Source: Combretum micranthum
Lineage: Eukaryota; Streptophyta; Magnoliopsida; Myrtales; Combretaceae
Length of the DNA: 64,000 nucleotides
Assembly: GCA_024138025.1 (NCBI GenBank)
Contig: JAMXBD010000364.1
Coordinates: forward strand, 1,026,827 to 1,090,826
Reading direction: 5' to 3'
This document shows, in pieces, positions 11,179 to 23,118 of this stretch. The notes beneath the pieces are model-generated. The model was not told the origin of the DNA, ran no database searches, and saw nothing but the letters and a program-made list of their open reading frames with translations. The position numbers and the translations under genes were made by a program. The stretch's first letter is position 1; each line of letters starts with the position of its first letter.

Positions 11179-13419
11179 TGTCATGCCCCGAAGGGTACCC
11201 TAAATGTGGCAGTTCGCCACATATAAGATCAAGACTTAAGAATGACTACCTTTGTTATGCGAAAGTCTAGGTATCACATGTAAGGTGTCTAACACGGTAA
11301 TAGGAGACGCTTTTAGGAAGTGTGATTTAAGCAAGTTAAAATGAACATATAAGAATCCAGAAATAAAATGGATCATAACATTAATAATTAAAGGTCTATT
11401 ACATGATTCTTAGGGGCATACCCTCGCTAAAGTCCAAGGATCGAAATAATTAATAGTCTTTAAAATAATTTAATACTAAATCAAAAGATTTTAAAGGAAT
11501 TCTATTCTAATCCTTCAAGTAGATTTCCTTCAAAAGCTCTAAAAAGAAAACTTACGTGGATAAGAGGAGACTTCAGGTACAAAAACAGGTGTTCCTGTGA
11601 ATGCAAATATCAATAGGAGCGTAAGCTTACGAGCTTAGTGAGAAAATCTCAAAACTCATACTTGAAACAAAATATCAACCACGTTTATTCAATAAGTAAA
11701 TGGAATGCAACAACCACGTGACCATACATGACATATGATTTTCTGAGAATCGTATGTTAAATGAATTACGTCTTTCATTTGGGGTTTGGTATTTCGGCCC
11801 ATTACGGCCAATACTTATTTAAAAAATTATTTTTATAGGTCTTATTGGCTCCTATACGCCATAAAAAACATGTAGTTATTATCGGCTCATATTTGCCACC
11901 AATTTTATATAGTTTTTACCAGCTCCTACTCACCACATACATAATATACCGATTATGCCTACCACCACTATCATATACTTGTTCCACTAATTGTATAATA
12001 GCGAATGCAATGTAACTCAACATAAGAAGTGCATGCATAAAATTTTAATTAAAGCCTAGCCGTTATATTTTAATTTCTTACAAATAATTAACCAATTTCA
12101 AACACTTCAATGCGATAATAATCATACAATTTATTACAAGCATTTCATGCTTCGATATACTTAATATTCTTTGAACATATTATCATATAACTTCCATTTT
12201 ATCTTCCCTTAAATCTAATGCAACTAATTTTACAAGCAAACATAAGCATGAAAAATAAGGGGAGTAGACTCACTCGGCCATGATGATACTTCTTTCTTAA
12301 GGATGAGTCGATCGGTACTTCTACTAATCGAAATAATTCTCCAGATATGAACACTCCTCCTCGGGATCACCTAAGTAAGAATAATACCCATAATGAGTAT
12401 TTCTTGTTGATTCTATGATACTTATCAAAACCTATGTCATAAGATCGTCAAAATTCGTAAAGAAAGTAATTCCAATTAAAAATGGCCATAACTTGGTCAT
12501 TTTAACTTGGAATTGTGCATATAATATACCATTTTCTACCTATTAAAAAATATCTATCTATTTCTAAGACTATTTTCATCAAACTTAGTCATTTGAGCTC
12601 CAACATAGTGGTGATCAGATTCACCATGAATTTTACAAAACTTACTTTTTCTTCTTTTTACAAAAACTTGTATCAAAGATATATGTATTATAATGGTTAG
12701 AAAGACCTTTAAATTGTGTGTGTGTATACATATATATTCATTGAATCATATCCAATGCATGAAATTAATGAAGTTGTCTCAAGCATGCATTTTTATAAAA
12801 GCAAAGTCTTCTATAAATGTTGGAAAAGTAAAACTTTTGAAAATTTCTACTTAGCTTGCTAGAAAATTTGTTAAGTTATTTTAAATGAGTATTTTCTTTT
12901 CCTTAATTCCATTTCCTTAGTCTTTTAAATTTCAAAAGAATGATTTTCGTTTTTCTAAATTCCTTATAGCTTAGTTTCTGATAATTTTTTAAAGTAGTAA
13001 AAATCTATTAATTATATACTTTCTTAATCTTTCTTAAAAAGAAAATTTCCTTAGTTTGTTCATTAGTTTTATTCCTTAAGATCATTCTATTCCTTTGAAA
13101 GAAATTTTCTTGGTGTTTGTCAAACTAGTAATTTTTTTTATTCCAAAGTATTGATGGAAAAATAATAAAGATTAGTAAAACTTTTGTTAAACAAGAATTT
13201 GAAATTCTAATTTTAAAGAATACTTTTTCACTTTACAATTTTGTAAGGTGTATGTGTGTATTATTTAAGAATTGCTATATTCCTCGATTTCTAAAATCTA
13301 TTATGAGCTCTATTAGATTTCTTAGAAAAGATTTACTAAGATAGTTTCCTATGTTTTTTTTTTATTTTTTTTATAGAAAATCATTTCTTTCATGATAACA
13401 TTCATTTTGGAAAAGAACT
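11179..13419 (-). mobile_element. 5' LTR of element 2, downstream half
   Basis: It begins TGTCATGCCCCGAAGGGTACC beside the PBS and is homologous to 6518-8700 and 17655-19560. It is interrupted at 13419 by the solo LTR 13420-15649 and resumes at 15650. Excluding the insert and one TSD copy, the LTR is about 3.7 kb. Frame 12515-12700 is spurious. Confidence 0.88.
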
Positions 13420-15201
13420 TGTAACGCCCTAACCTGAAGGCATTGCAACCCACTACGTATCCTCTCTTATATAGGACACAAAAAGGCTCTAATATCCACA
13501 ATTCTGGATAATTCACCAGTAAACATACATAGGGTATCTCATAGGATACGAAACCTGTTTAAACTAAAAACTTATTCTTCACAAAATATGAACTCCTGGT
13601 TTAATTGTAAAATCCAAGTCAGTATCACTTAGCTAGCAAATTCAGTAGAAACTAAAGACTGTTTACATCAAAAATCTTTTCATTGAAACCAACCTAAACA
13701 TCCAACTACAACTCCAAAAGACCTAAACATGTCTTTTCTTTAGAAATCCTGATATCTGAACACTAGATCTCGGCTGGGTAGTTAGGTCCACTATCGCCAT
13801 CCCCGTTATCAAAGAATAACTCATATTCAGAAAGATCATATATTATATCCTCTTCACCTGTACCTGAAATTTAAAAGAATGAGTGACGACGCCCAATACG
13901 ATAACTCCAATCTAAAAACAAATGCATATGCACATACAACAGGCAGATAATTCATGTAACTTAAACTAATGCAAACAATTATATTATTATCTTTCTTAAG
14001 CCAACAAAACAACATAGTCCAGTATTACGTATACTCTAATCCTGAACTCGGAGTTACTCAGACCCCATTGAAAATCATGCAACTCTTGAAAATAATAATC
14101 ATATACATATATAGATGAGTGGGTACTCCCCAAACACCTTGAATCTGGAACACCTAATTCTACCGAAATCATATCAAGGCACGAGTCCACTAGAGACAAC
14201 CTCACATCAAGATCATCAGGGTGCCTTACCAGTATCACTGTCTACCAGGTCTTTACTGGTCAAAGCCAAGCACAACTAAACAGATATTATTAAACCGAAT
14301 ATAATTAGATTTATTATGAAATTCTGTTCCTACAACCATTCAATCAATACTAAACTTATAAGCAAAAACAACAAGCAGGGATTGGTTATACATTTCTTAG
14401 TTTTAGGAATACAAATCCAAATTCACCAAACCCAATATCGACAACAACAACACTAACACGAATCTCTACAACTCCTCGTATAATACCAACATTCAAACAC
14501 CAAAGTCTCCAATTATCCTATCATCAGCATATATGCATAAACAGATGTATAAAACACGGTAAAAGAAACAAACCCTAATATATCATGATCTCCTAAAACT
14601 CTAATCTGATAATGAATCTCCAAAAATTTGCACCGTCTTTTCCGATCACAACTCATAACAAGTCCACAATACCGATAATTCACCAAAACCCTAATATTAC
14701 ATGACAACAAGAAGATATAAAGATCATCTAATCACACATTATTTAAATTCATCAACGAAAAGATGAAACTTACTGATTTGGATCACCAAAACCCAACTCA
14801 TATCCATAAATTCGATTCCAACCAAATCCAGGGTTTCCTTCATGCAAACAATCACAAAATCCTTAGCACTTGCATGAAATTAGCATAAATCAAGTATGTA
14901 TGAGAACATTATACATACTTATTTTAATCATAAAACTCACTCCTTATGCAACCGAGACAGATTAAACTCAAGATCTAAATGCTTTCTACGTTTTTTCTTT
15001 CAAGAACACAACAAAAACCTTATGAAAACTTATATAATTTGTATATAATTCATAGAATAAGGTTAAGATCACTTACTTTGGATCAAAATCACACTTTTGA
15101 TGGTTTTCCAACCCTAGATCTCTAAGAACACTCCAAAACCCTCTTTGACGAAGGAAAAATATAAGTAAACGTTTATGTCAAAAACCATTTTTTGCGTCTC
15201 A

Positions 15202-15210
15202 TATTTATAG
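15202..15210 (-). promoter_or_regulatory. TATA box of the 2.2-kb solo LTR
   Basis: The minus strand reads CTATAAATATGAGACG, a strong plant TATA box. The GCCGGC-rich tract lies directly upstream of it, at higher coordinates. Confidence 0.55.
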
Positions 15211-15495
15211 AATTTGAGCCGGCAGCATACGTTTAAATCTTGCTGGCGTATATTTATGTTGGCAAAATTTACACGAGCACTGGTAGCATTCATCGAGGCT
15301 TTGAATTCCCAGAACTTCGATCCAACAACATACGCTGGCAAATCCATGATCTATGCCGGCGAGGTTCCTATTCGGCGTTAAAAGAAACCCTCATGTACAC
15401 CGGCGGTGTTCCACTCAGCATTAAGAAAAACGCTTCTGTTCCCTTCCTACGCAGTCTCTACGTTGGCGGCATAAATTCTCTATATGGCGGCATTG
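15211..15495. repeat. Degenerate GCCGGC/CTGGCG motif tract
   Basis: About eight spaced variants of one motif occur: GCCGGCAGCATACG, GCTGGCGTATA, TACGCTGGCA, ATGCCGGCGAGG, ACCGGCGGTG, TACGTTGGCGGC, ATGGCGGCATT. They make a GC-rich patch in AT-rich DNA. A similar tract at 22170-22720 also lies directly upstream of a TATA box. Confidence 0.6.
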
Positions 15496-16382
15496 AATCT
15501 ATAAAAAATTGTAGAAATCCGAACTTCAATATTTGTTCTACAATCAAACTTAAACCTTTACAATTTACTTGTTTTGACCTTAAACTTACTCCATATTATC
15601 GTATGATTCATAATTCATTATATTTTCATCTTTATTTCCATATTTTACAGAACTTCTATTTAAGAAAAACTTTTTCCTTCTTATTTTGTTGAGACAAAAT
15701 CAATATGTTCATGCATGATTATGAATATGAAATTATGATAGCATAAAAAGACATCATAAGTAATAAAATAAGCAAGTAAAGAAATAGGTCAAGTATTGGG
15801 AACCTTAGCTTCATCAATGTATCTTGGGACAAAGAATAGACTAGTCCCAAAAGAAATAAAGAAAAGAAAGAAAATATGGCTTTGACTTGATGAGGACAAG
15901 TCTAAGACTAGAAACTAGTATTAAAATAACATGAAATAAGTAAATAAATTGCATAACTTGGAAGTAAATAATTATATGCTCTAAAGATTATATGTAAGCA
16001 CATAATTATATTTAGTTAGATATATATGAGAGATTAACATAATATCAATAATAATATAAGCAAAATAATAACATAGAAATACATAAATACATATTCATAA
16101 ACAAGAACAATACATGAACATAGTATAGCTTCCATAACATTAAGTTTAGGAAACTCACACCATGGTCATATAAAGTTACATGACATGGTAAGAAGATTTA
16201 AAGAGAATTCTTACCTAAAGTAAGAATGGTGGTAGTGTTTGTAGTATGAGAGGGTTTTAAGAGGAAATTTTGAGAGAGTTTTGGAGTGTATGTGGAGAGA
16301 GTTTTCAGATGAGAATGTTGGAGAGATTTAATAGTGAATTTGTGGATAGTAAATGTGTGAATGAAGTGAAAGAGGAGGGGGG

Positions 16383-16391
16383 TATTTATAG
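16383..16391 (-). promoter_or_regulatory. LTR TATA box (element 2)
   Basis: The minus strand reads CCTATAAATACCCCCC. It matches the TATA position in the other giant LTRs. The 17-base G run starts about 60 bp upstream of it. Confidence 0.6.
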
Positions 16392-16451
16392 GAAATGGGA
16401 AGTGAATTTTGAGTGATATGATTAAAGAAAAAATAAAAAAATTTGAGTGAC

Positions 16452-16509
16452 GGGGGGGGGGGGGGGGGTGGGGGGGAAGAGGGTGGGGAGGGATGTGGGT
16501 GGGTGTGGG
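16452..16509. repeat. Poly-G / G-rich tract with G-quadruplex potential
   Basis: There are 17 consecutive G, then T, then 7 G, followed by five more runs of three or four G before 16509, all on the plus strand. It lies upstream of the minus-strand TATA box. Homologous LTRs have a shorter C-rich (transcription-strand) tract here, for example 29937-29990 in the opposite orientation. The long homopolymer may be a real expansion or an assembly problem. Confidence 0.75.
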
Positions 16510-17141
16510 CCGCTGTCTTCATGAGAAAGAGAGGAGAGAGATGATTTTTTTTGTATTTTGTATATTAAAATAATAAATTTGTAAGGTAGATATGATATAA
16601 AGTTATAGGAAAGATAAAAAAGTAAAGATAATAGGTGTATGGAGTTATAAGAGTAGGTTTTAAAAAAAGTAGAGATAAATGAATAGTGTAGAATAGTAAT
16701 GAATATTGTAATGTAAAGTAGATATGACTAGTAAAATACCGGTAGTAAGAAAATACACGTATAATTGTGATATTTGTTATTTTTAGTTATTGACAAATTA
16801 CGAAACTGATATTTTTGAAATCCTTGTATTAAATCGGTCCTAATGGTGTCATCAAAATATTTTTACTATTTCAAGCTCCGAGACACGCTTTTCGAGAACT
16901 GATCTTGTTTGAGTCCAAAGGACACTCAAAATTCGCGAATATGATATTTTTATGTTTCCTCTAGTTATTACGAACTATTAACACTAAATAACTCAACTTC
17001 GTTTTTTTAGGGCTAAATAATACGGAAATGCCAGATCTAAATTTTAGGGTTTGTACTAGTCTTTTATTGACCTTTAGGGTTTTCGGTTGACTTTTAATTC
17101 TAAGATCAATCTTAAAATTAACCAAAATTTTACGGTTTACA

Positions 17142-17654
17142 TAAATAGCCGCCCCAACTTATAAGTTATCATCCTTACATGTTTTATAAACCCTAGGAGA
17201 GAAAAAGCACAAACTTAAGAGGCAAGATTACTAGGAATTCATTGGAGATTACAACACAACAATCAAAATGGTTTTGTTGTTTATTGTTTATCGTGTTCAT
17301 AGATTAGTCCTTTAGATCTATTGCTTTTGTTGTGAAATCTATGGAGGAGTAAATCTTTATGTCTTAAATCTTGTGAAACCCTAAACCCATGTGAATTGAT
17401 TTGTTCTTGATTAATGATAGCTTTTGCCTTTGTATTTATTCATGTGTTATAATTGTCTTACAATTGATTTATGTACAAGACTGATTGTATGCATGATTCT
17501 TATTAGATAGAAAGAGGTTTTGTCTAATAGGAGAGATCCCCATGAATAGAAAGATTACATGTTTTGCCTAGAGGTAGGAAGACATTGATTTTCTGCAAGA
17601 AAGATTTAATCTTTGTTTAGGAATCTTGATTTTAATGCAATCTTTTATGGGGTT
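17142..17654 (+). mobile_element. Leader-like fragment of another LTR element, left part
   Basis: This begins with a GCCGCCCC remnant, then TTTTATAAACCCTAGGAG (a TATA-like start), followed by a non-coding leader. It resembles the 5' part of plant LTR elements, but no PBS is visible. It is interrupted by the solo LTR at 17655 and resumes at 20900 with a near-matching junction (GGGTT/GCGTT). No coding frame is present. Confidence 0.4.
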
Positions 17655-18304
17655 TGTCACGCCCCGGAGGGTACTCTAAACGTGGCAGTCTGCCGCATAT
17701 AATATTAAAGCTAATGAATGGCAACCTTAGTTATGCAGGAGCTTCGATATCACATGCAAGGCGTGCTTCCAAGATAGTAGGAGACTCACAGGGGTATTAC
17801 ATTTAAGTAGATAATAAAAGTAAGCAAGAACTTTTATAAACAAACGTAAGATCTTCATAATAATATCCTTACATCATCTTAGGGGCATTCCCTTGCTTTA
17901 GAAGTCTTTCAACAAAATAATAGCTACTATAACACAAGCCTACTATAGAGATTTTCCTAGAATCCTATGTTCAAAACTCAAAAACATAGAGCTTCTCTCA
18001 AAAACTCCTAGTAGCTTAAACTCGTACCTAACATATGGGGCTTCTTGGGGCCAACCAAAAGTAATCATACTGTAATAAAACTATAAGGGTATAAGCAAAT
18101 CTAGCTTAGTGAGATAATTCCATCTACAAGACATTTCCATATAGCAAACAAGTGTTTAATCAAGCATATGAGAATGCACCAATCATATGAACAAACAAAA
18201 TACATATGACTAACCGGAAATCAAGTGTAGCATGGATTTTATGCCCTCCATGTCGAGGGTTGGGAGGTTACAGGCCTATACAACCATCAATATTTGCAGA
18301 TTTA

Positions 18305-18383
18305 CCAGCTCCTACTCGCCTTGTAGACTTTCTAGCTCCTACTTGCTCATGTAGACTTTCCGGCTCCTACTAGCCACCACTAT
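18305..18383. repeat. Three-unit tandem array of about 28 bp within LTR
   Basis: The unit contains (C)AGCTCCTAC...GTAGACTTT, repeated nearly three times. The same array is present, inverted, in element 3's 5' LTR at 37451-37524. More decayed versions occur near 11840-11945 and 32193-32262. It is therefore an ancestral part of the LTR. Confidence 0.7.
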
Positions 18384-20198
18384 TATTTCCTTGTTTCCCT
18401 ACACAAAGAATAGTGGTGAAACAAATGTGACTCACAAATATGATATGCATGAATTGATTTCAATATATATTTAACCAAATAATGTTTAGTTCAAGTTGAA
18501 GGCGATCAACATAATTTTCATCATATCAATACAAGAATCACAATTTATTTATCAAACCTTCTTTCGATATTCTTAACTTATATTCAATCAATCATAATTC
18601 CAAGTCACACAACAACTATTCATTTTATCTTTTTCTTAATTGCTAGTGCTACTACTTACAAGCACAAAATAAGGAAATGTAACTTAGTAAAGGATTAACT
18701 CATTTCATGTCTGTATATCCTAATCGAAGTAATCTTCCGGAAAAGTGATCTCGGGTCTTTCTCCACCTAAACAAGATGATATACCCAAAATAAGTCTTTC
18801 ATGAAATCTCTATTCTTGAAGATTCTAAACTTTCTCAAAATTGCGGTAAAATCGTATAAGAGGAAATTCCAACTGAAAATGGCCATAACTTGATCATTTT
18901 AACTCGGAATTTCGCATATAATATACCATGTTCTACCTATTCGAAAAGATATATCTATTTCTAAACTTATTTTCATCAAACTAAGTCGTTTGGGTTCCAA
19001 AAAAGTGGTGGACAGATTCACCATGAATTTTTATAAACTTGTTTTCCTTCTTTTATCCAAAGCTTATTTTGAAGAGATAAGTAATATAATAGCTTGTAAA
19101 AACCTTTGGAATGTATATTCATATATTTATTGACTCATAACAAATGTATGAAGTTAATGAAGTTGTCTCAAATTATGAAAAAGTAAAGTCTTTAAAGATT
19201 TTGAAACTTGAGAACTTTTGAAATATTCATTTTGCTTTGAAAATATCTTAAGTTATTTATAATGCGTATTTCTTTTCTCCTAAATTTAAATTCTTGTAAT
19301 TGATTTAAATTCCTAAGGAATGATTTTATTTTCTAAGCTTAGATTCCAACAACTTTTAAAAGTAATAACAATTTTATAAAATAATTTCTTTGTTTCTTGA
19401 GATTATTCCAAAAAGAATTCCTAGCATTTGATAAAAAGTGAAATTGTGTAAAACCTTTTGTTTATTTAAGAAAAAGTTCTTTCTATGTCATGTAAGTTTA
19501 TAAAATCTCTTATGAACACCTCTAAGTTTGTTAATATGACTCCTTAGTCTTTAGAAAAAAAAATTAACTTCCTACTTTTATTTCTAGAAAAGAATCTTTA
19601 TTTTAAGAAAATATTTCCTCATTTATTTTGTTTGAGACAAAATTTATTATGTTCATGCATGAATATGAATCATAAAGTTATGGAAACATAAAGAAACATA
19701 ATAACTTGAAAGAATAAGTTAATAAGAAATAAATCAAGTATTGGAACCTTAGCTTCATCAAGGTATTCCGGGACTAAGAAAAGACTAGTCCCAAAAGAAA
19801 AAAAAATGTTTTGACTTGATGATGACAAGTCTAAGGCTAGAAAGACTAGTCTTAAAAATAACACGAAAGTAAATAAATTGCAAAACAATGAGCTTATATG
19901 CTCTAAATAATACATATAGCTATATAGATATATTAGATAGTTATAAACATAAAAGCAACATAAGGAAATTAGATTATGAATAAAAACAAAGTATGAACCT
20001 ATTGTTGCTTTTTTAACCTTCATGGTTTAGAAAAAAAACACTAAGCTCATACTAAGTAAATGAAAATATGGAAGTCTTGAAGAAAATTTACCTAAAAGAC
20101 TAAACTTGAGAGAGCTTCTTGAGAGGAAATTCTTGGAGAATTTTTGGTAGAGTAACTTTAGTAGAAGAGAGGTTGAAGGAAGTGGAAGTATGATGGGG

Positions 20199-20207
20199 TA
20201 TTTATAG
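20199..20207 (-). promoter_or_regulatory. LTR TATA box (solo LTR 17655-20899)
   Basis: The minus strand reads CCTATAAATACCCC, in the same context as the other giant LTRs. Confidence 0.6.
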
Positions 20208-20899
20208 GAAAATGTGGAGATAATTGTGTTAATTAAATAAATTGAAAATAAAACAAATGGGAAGAAGAAGAGGGGTGGCTGGCGCTACTTTAGGAGTAAT
20301 GGGGAAGAGAAATTTTATTTTATTTTTTTGTATTTTGTTAATTAAAAGTAAGATATGAAAGATGTGAAGTTGTATTGGAAAAGAAAATATATAAGAAATA
20401 GAGGTATGGGTTGTAAGAGTAGGTTGCAAGAAAAAGTAGAGATAGATAAATAGTGTAGAATAGTAGTAAATAGTATAATGTAAAGTAGACATGACAATTT
20501 AAGTATCAGTAGTAAGAAAATATGCGTATAAATGCGATATCTAATATTTTTAGCTACCAAAAAATTATGAAATTGATATTTTTGAAAATCTTATATTTTT
20601 ATGAGTCTAACGGTATATTTGGAATATTTTTACTATTCCGAGCTCCAGGACACGTTTTTCAAGAACTGTGTTCGATCGGGTTTAAAACGAGTCGCGGTTT
20701 TACTAAACTGATCTTTTTAAGCTTCCTTGGATAGTTACGAACTATTCTACTCACTAAACTCTTTCTTACTCTCTTAGGTTTCTTAAACAGGAATGCCGGA
20801 TTTAAGCGGTTACGGTAAACTAGGGTTTTGTTGACTTTAGAAATCCGATTGACTTCTAATTAGGGTTTAATCTTTAAATTGAAAACTTCGGGGTTTACA

Positions 20900-21130
20900 G
20901 CGTTAGTGAGGGAGAGGTCTCCGCTATCTCATGTTAGACTAGAAATCAATTAACTTGAGGGAGTAATTGATTTAACTATGTGATTCTGCAGTGCAAAGCA
21001 TAAGTAACTCATTAATCATCTTTTGTTATGAAAAATTAGGGTTTATGGTGGATCAAGATTAAGGGTATGTCTCGTGATTGATATAATATTGTTAAAGTAA
21101 TACAATTGATTTAGGGTTGATAATTTAGAT
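20900..21130 (+). mobile_element. Leader-like fragment, right part
   Basis: This continues the non-coding leader interrupted at 17654, starting with GCGTT and then AGTGAGGGAGAGGTC. It ends where a giant-LTR end (CGTCACACCTCAAAGGGTACC) begins. No coding frame or RNA gene was recognised. Confidence 0.4.
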
Positions 21131-22040
21131 CGTCACACCTCAAAGGGTACCTTAAACATAACATTCTGCCGCATGTTAAACGAGACTTAGGAATTACTAC
21201 CACAGTCATTCAAAAGTTTTATATTAGATGTAAGACGTTCCCTTACGACAATAGAATACATATGCAATTAGATATAGATAGTTTAACTTAATAGAAGAAG
21301 CATAAAAATATAAATCATAGATATCTCAGGATCATTTACAAAATACTATAGGGCATTCCCTCGCAAAATAATGAGTCCAGATATCAATTATATATATATA
21401 TATATATATATAACAACTCAAGCGTTTAGGTTTACTATGAAAGTCTATACAAAGCTAATCAAAGACTTCTAAGGGAAAATTCCTAACTTCGCATTACCTA
21501 ATTTGGCCAAGTTCGGGGACACAATCATATGTACGAGAACTGCATCAAAAAGAAGCTATGGGGGTATAAGCTACGCTAGCATAGTGAGCTTCAATTCCAA
21601 AATTAAATACTCAACCCAATAATGAGGCAAACAAGTTATATTAACCAATCATATGAAATACACAAGCACATAAGCATACAATACACAAGACTTTATGGGA
21701 GTCTCATGTTGAATGGATTTAAGCCCTCCATTCGGGAATAGGTGTTTTAGGCCCATATGACCATAGATTTCAATTTTTCTCATTTGTTTAGTGGTTGTTT
21801 CAAGTGCCCACCCACTCATTAATTATGTAGTTGATTTAAATGCCTACTCTACTTCCATTTAATTTAGGTGACCTCGTGCCAATAACTGAGTTTTTAGGCC
21901 CACCCGTTGCCTAGCTATTATGCCTTTTTCCCACAAAGGTATAATAACAAATGTAGTGTGAGTCAACATATGTTATGCATGGACACTTTAGTCATATGAT
22001 CATTGATAAGACCATATTCTACACAACTTTTATTAAGCAA
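21131..22040 (-). mobile_element. Giant LTR fragment, downstream end
   Basis: It begins CGTCACACCTCAAAGGGTACC, a decayed version of the family's TGTCACGCCCC...GGGTACC end, and follows the LTR for about 0.9 kb. A different GC-motif sequence interrupts it near 22040 (boundary not exact). The LTR appears to resume near 23836. It includes a (TA)n run at about 21390-21412. Confidence 0.6.
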
Positions 22041-22169
22041 TTAGTGATTATCTTGAATTTTATGAAAATTGCCAAAATGGGTACTTGCATTGTTTAAATT
22101 CATGTTTCAGGTCTAAATTGAACAAAGGAAAGTAAAATAAGGAAGTTTGAGATGAAATTGAAGAATCTT

Positions 22170-22720
22170 AGGGGGTACACTGGCTTTTCTAGAGTCTAAG
22201 CCGTTGGCATACAGTCGGCCTAGAGGTCAACACTACCTCTAAGCTGTTGGCTTTCATCCAATCTTTGTTTGAAATAGATTCAAGAATTCAAAGGCCGGTA
22301 CAATTATCATATATGCAGCCGCCCTTAGGGTAGTGTAGGATGAAGATCAGTAAACAAAAATCAAGCACTGGATCAACACTGCCAGTGTAGAAGAAATGAA
22401 AGCCAGCTTCTGCAATTTTCATCCAACGCTGGCATTCTGGAAATCAATGCTGCCGGAGTTAGACGGCCTTAAGCATCCATAGAATTGGATTTTCAAAGGC
22501 TGCCACCTGCACAGTCGGCCTAGAAGTGGATTTAGCCAGCCTTCTATGTTTTCCCTTTACACCGGCATTTCAAAACGCTATGCCGCTGGCGTTCAAGCAG
22601 TGTAGGTCATCCACAGAATTCAAATCTTTAATGCCGAATCCAAAGCCGCCGTGTTCAAGCGATGTAGGAGAGTACACCATCTCTACGCCGCCGACGTAAA
22701 AAGTGTAACTACTGGCATAC
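22170..22720. repeat. Degenerate GCCG/CTGGC motif tract
   Basis: At least ten spaced variants occur, such as GCCGTTGGCATAC, GCTGTTGGC, AACGCTGGCATTC, CTGCCGGAGTT, ATGCCGCTGGCGTTC and ACGCCGCCGACGTA. The tract stops about 45 bp before a plus-strand TATA box. It resembles 15211-15495. Confidence 0.55.
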
Positions 22721-22764
22721 ATTTTGTAACTGCAAAAATTAGATGAAATGTCTAGAGTTTTGTC

Positions 22765-22772
22765 TATATATT
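22765..22772 (+). promoter_or_regulatory. Putative TATA box after GC-motif tract
   Basis: CTATATATTC on the plus strand directly follows the GC-motif tract and precedes a leader-like stretch. Position and orientation mirror the minus-strand TATA at 15202-15210. Confidence 0.4.
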
Positions 22773-23078
22773 CTAGGGTCTCCTTCACTTTGAACACATG
22801 AAAAAAATACAGAAAATGATAAAAAAAAAAATAGATTAGCTTTCATTCCTTTGTTAGAGGGAGAAAGAGATCATTTTGGAGCTTTGTAAAGATCTTGCAA
22901 TTGAAGACCTTGTCAATTGAATTGGTGATATTTGATTTATTCTTATGAAATTCAATTGTCTGATTTTGTTTTTCAATATGAATTCAATTGCATTTTCATA
23001 TTTGATTGTGAATCATTATCCATGAGTAGCTAAATTTCTGTTGTGGGAAGTTGATGAAGCCTTAAGCATGTTAATATG

Positions 23079-23118
23079 TGTCATACCCCGCCCCCGTAGG
23101 CAACGGCGGGGTGTGACA
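23079..23118. mobile_element. 40-bp palindromic mini-element with TSD ATATG
   Basis: Its ends are TGTCATACCCCGCC and GGCGGGGTGTGACA, inverted repeats of each other with one extra difference, around a 12-bp centre. Direct repeats ATATG flank it exactly (23074-23078 and 23119-23123). The TG...CA ends plus a 5-bp TSD are what an integrase-mediated insertion leaves. The terminal motif resembles the giant-LTR end. It may be the extreme deletion product of an LTR, or a small foldback element. Confidence 0.7.

Larger units (their letters stand above)
13420..15649 (-). mobile_element. Solo LTR of a second family, TSD GAACT
   Basis: The 2230-bp insert begins TGTAACGCCC and ends ATTTTACA, bounded by perfect 5-bp duplications GAACT at 13415-13419 and 15650-15654. 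Removing it restores continuity of the host LTR. There is no gag or pol, PBS or PPT, so it is a solo LTR. A TATA box at 15202-15210 on the minus strand sets the orientation. Apart from TG...CA ends and a GGGCGTTACA terminus it is not obviously related to the giant LTRs. Frames 13996-14238, 14513-14710, 15114-15347 and 15240-15692 are not supported. Confidence 0.88.
15650..17141 (-). mobile_element. 5' LTR of element 2, upstream half
   Basis: This continues the LTR interrupted at 13419 and ends at ACGGTTTACA (17141), the LTR start on the minus strand. It includes the TATA box at 16383-16391 and the G-rich tract at 16452-16509. The sequence right of 17141 belongs to a different element's leader. 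Confidence 0.85.
17655..20899 (-). mobile_element. Solo giant LTR, near-TSD GGGTT/GCGTT
   Basis: It begins TGTCACGCCCCGGAGGG and ends GGGGTTTACA, 3245 bp long, with no internal region. The flanking 5-mers (17650-17654 and 20900-20904) agree at four of five positions, consistent with an old solo LTR. It contains a TATA box at 20199-20207 and the short tandem array at 18305-18383. Frames 19670-20023, 20229-20492, 20342-20560 and 20522-20734 are not genes. Confidence 0.82.

Noticed and set aside
15240..15692. 150-codon plus-strand ORF
   Set aside because: It spans the GC-motif tract and crosses the solo-LTR right end and TSD into the host LTR, so it cannot be an ancestral gene.
18305..18383. 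CRISPR-like array
   Set aside because: Only three degenerate units with no spacers of constant length, inside an LTR of a plant retroelement.
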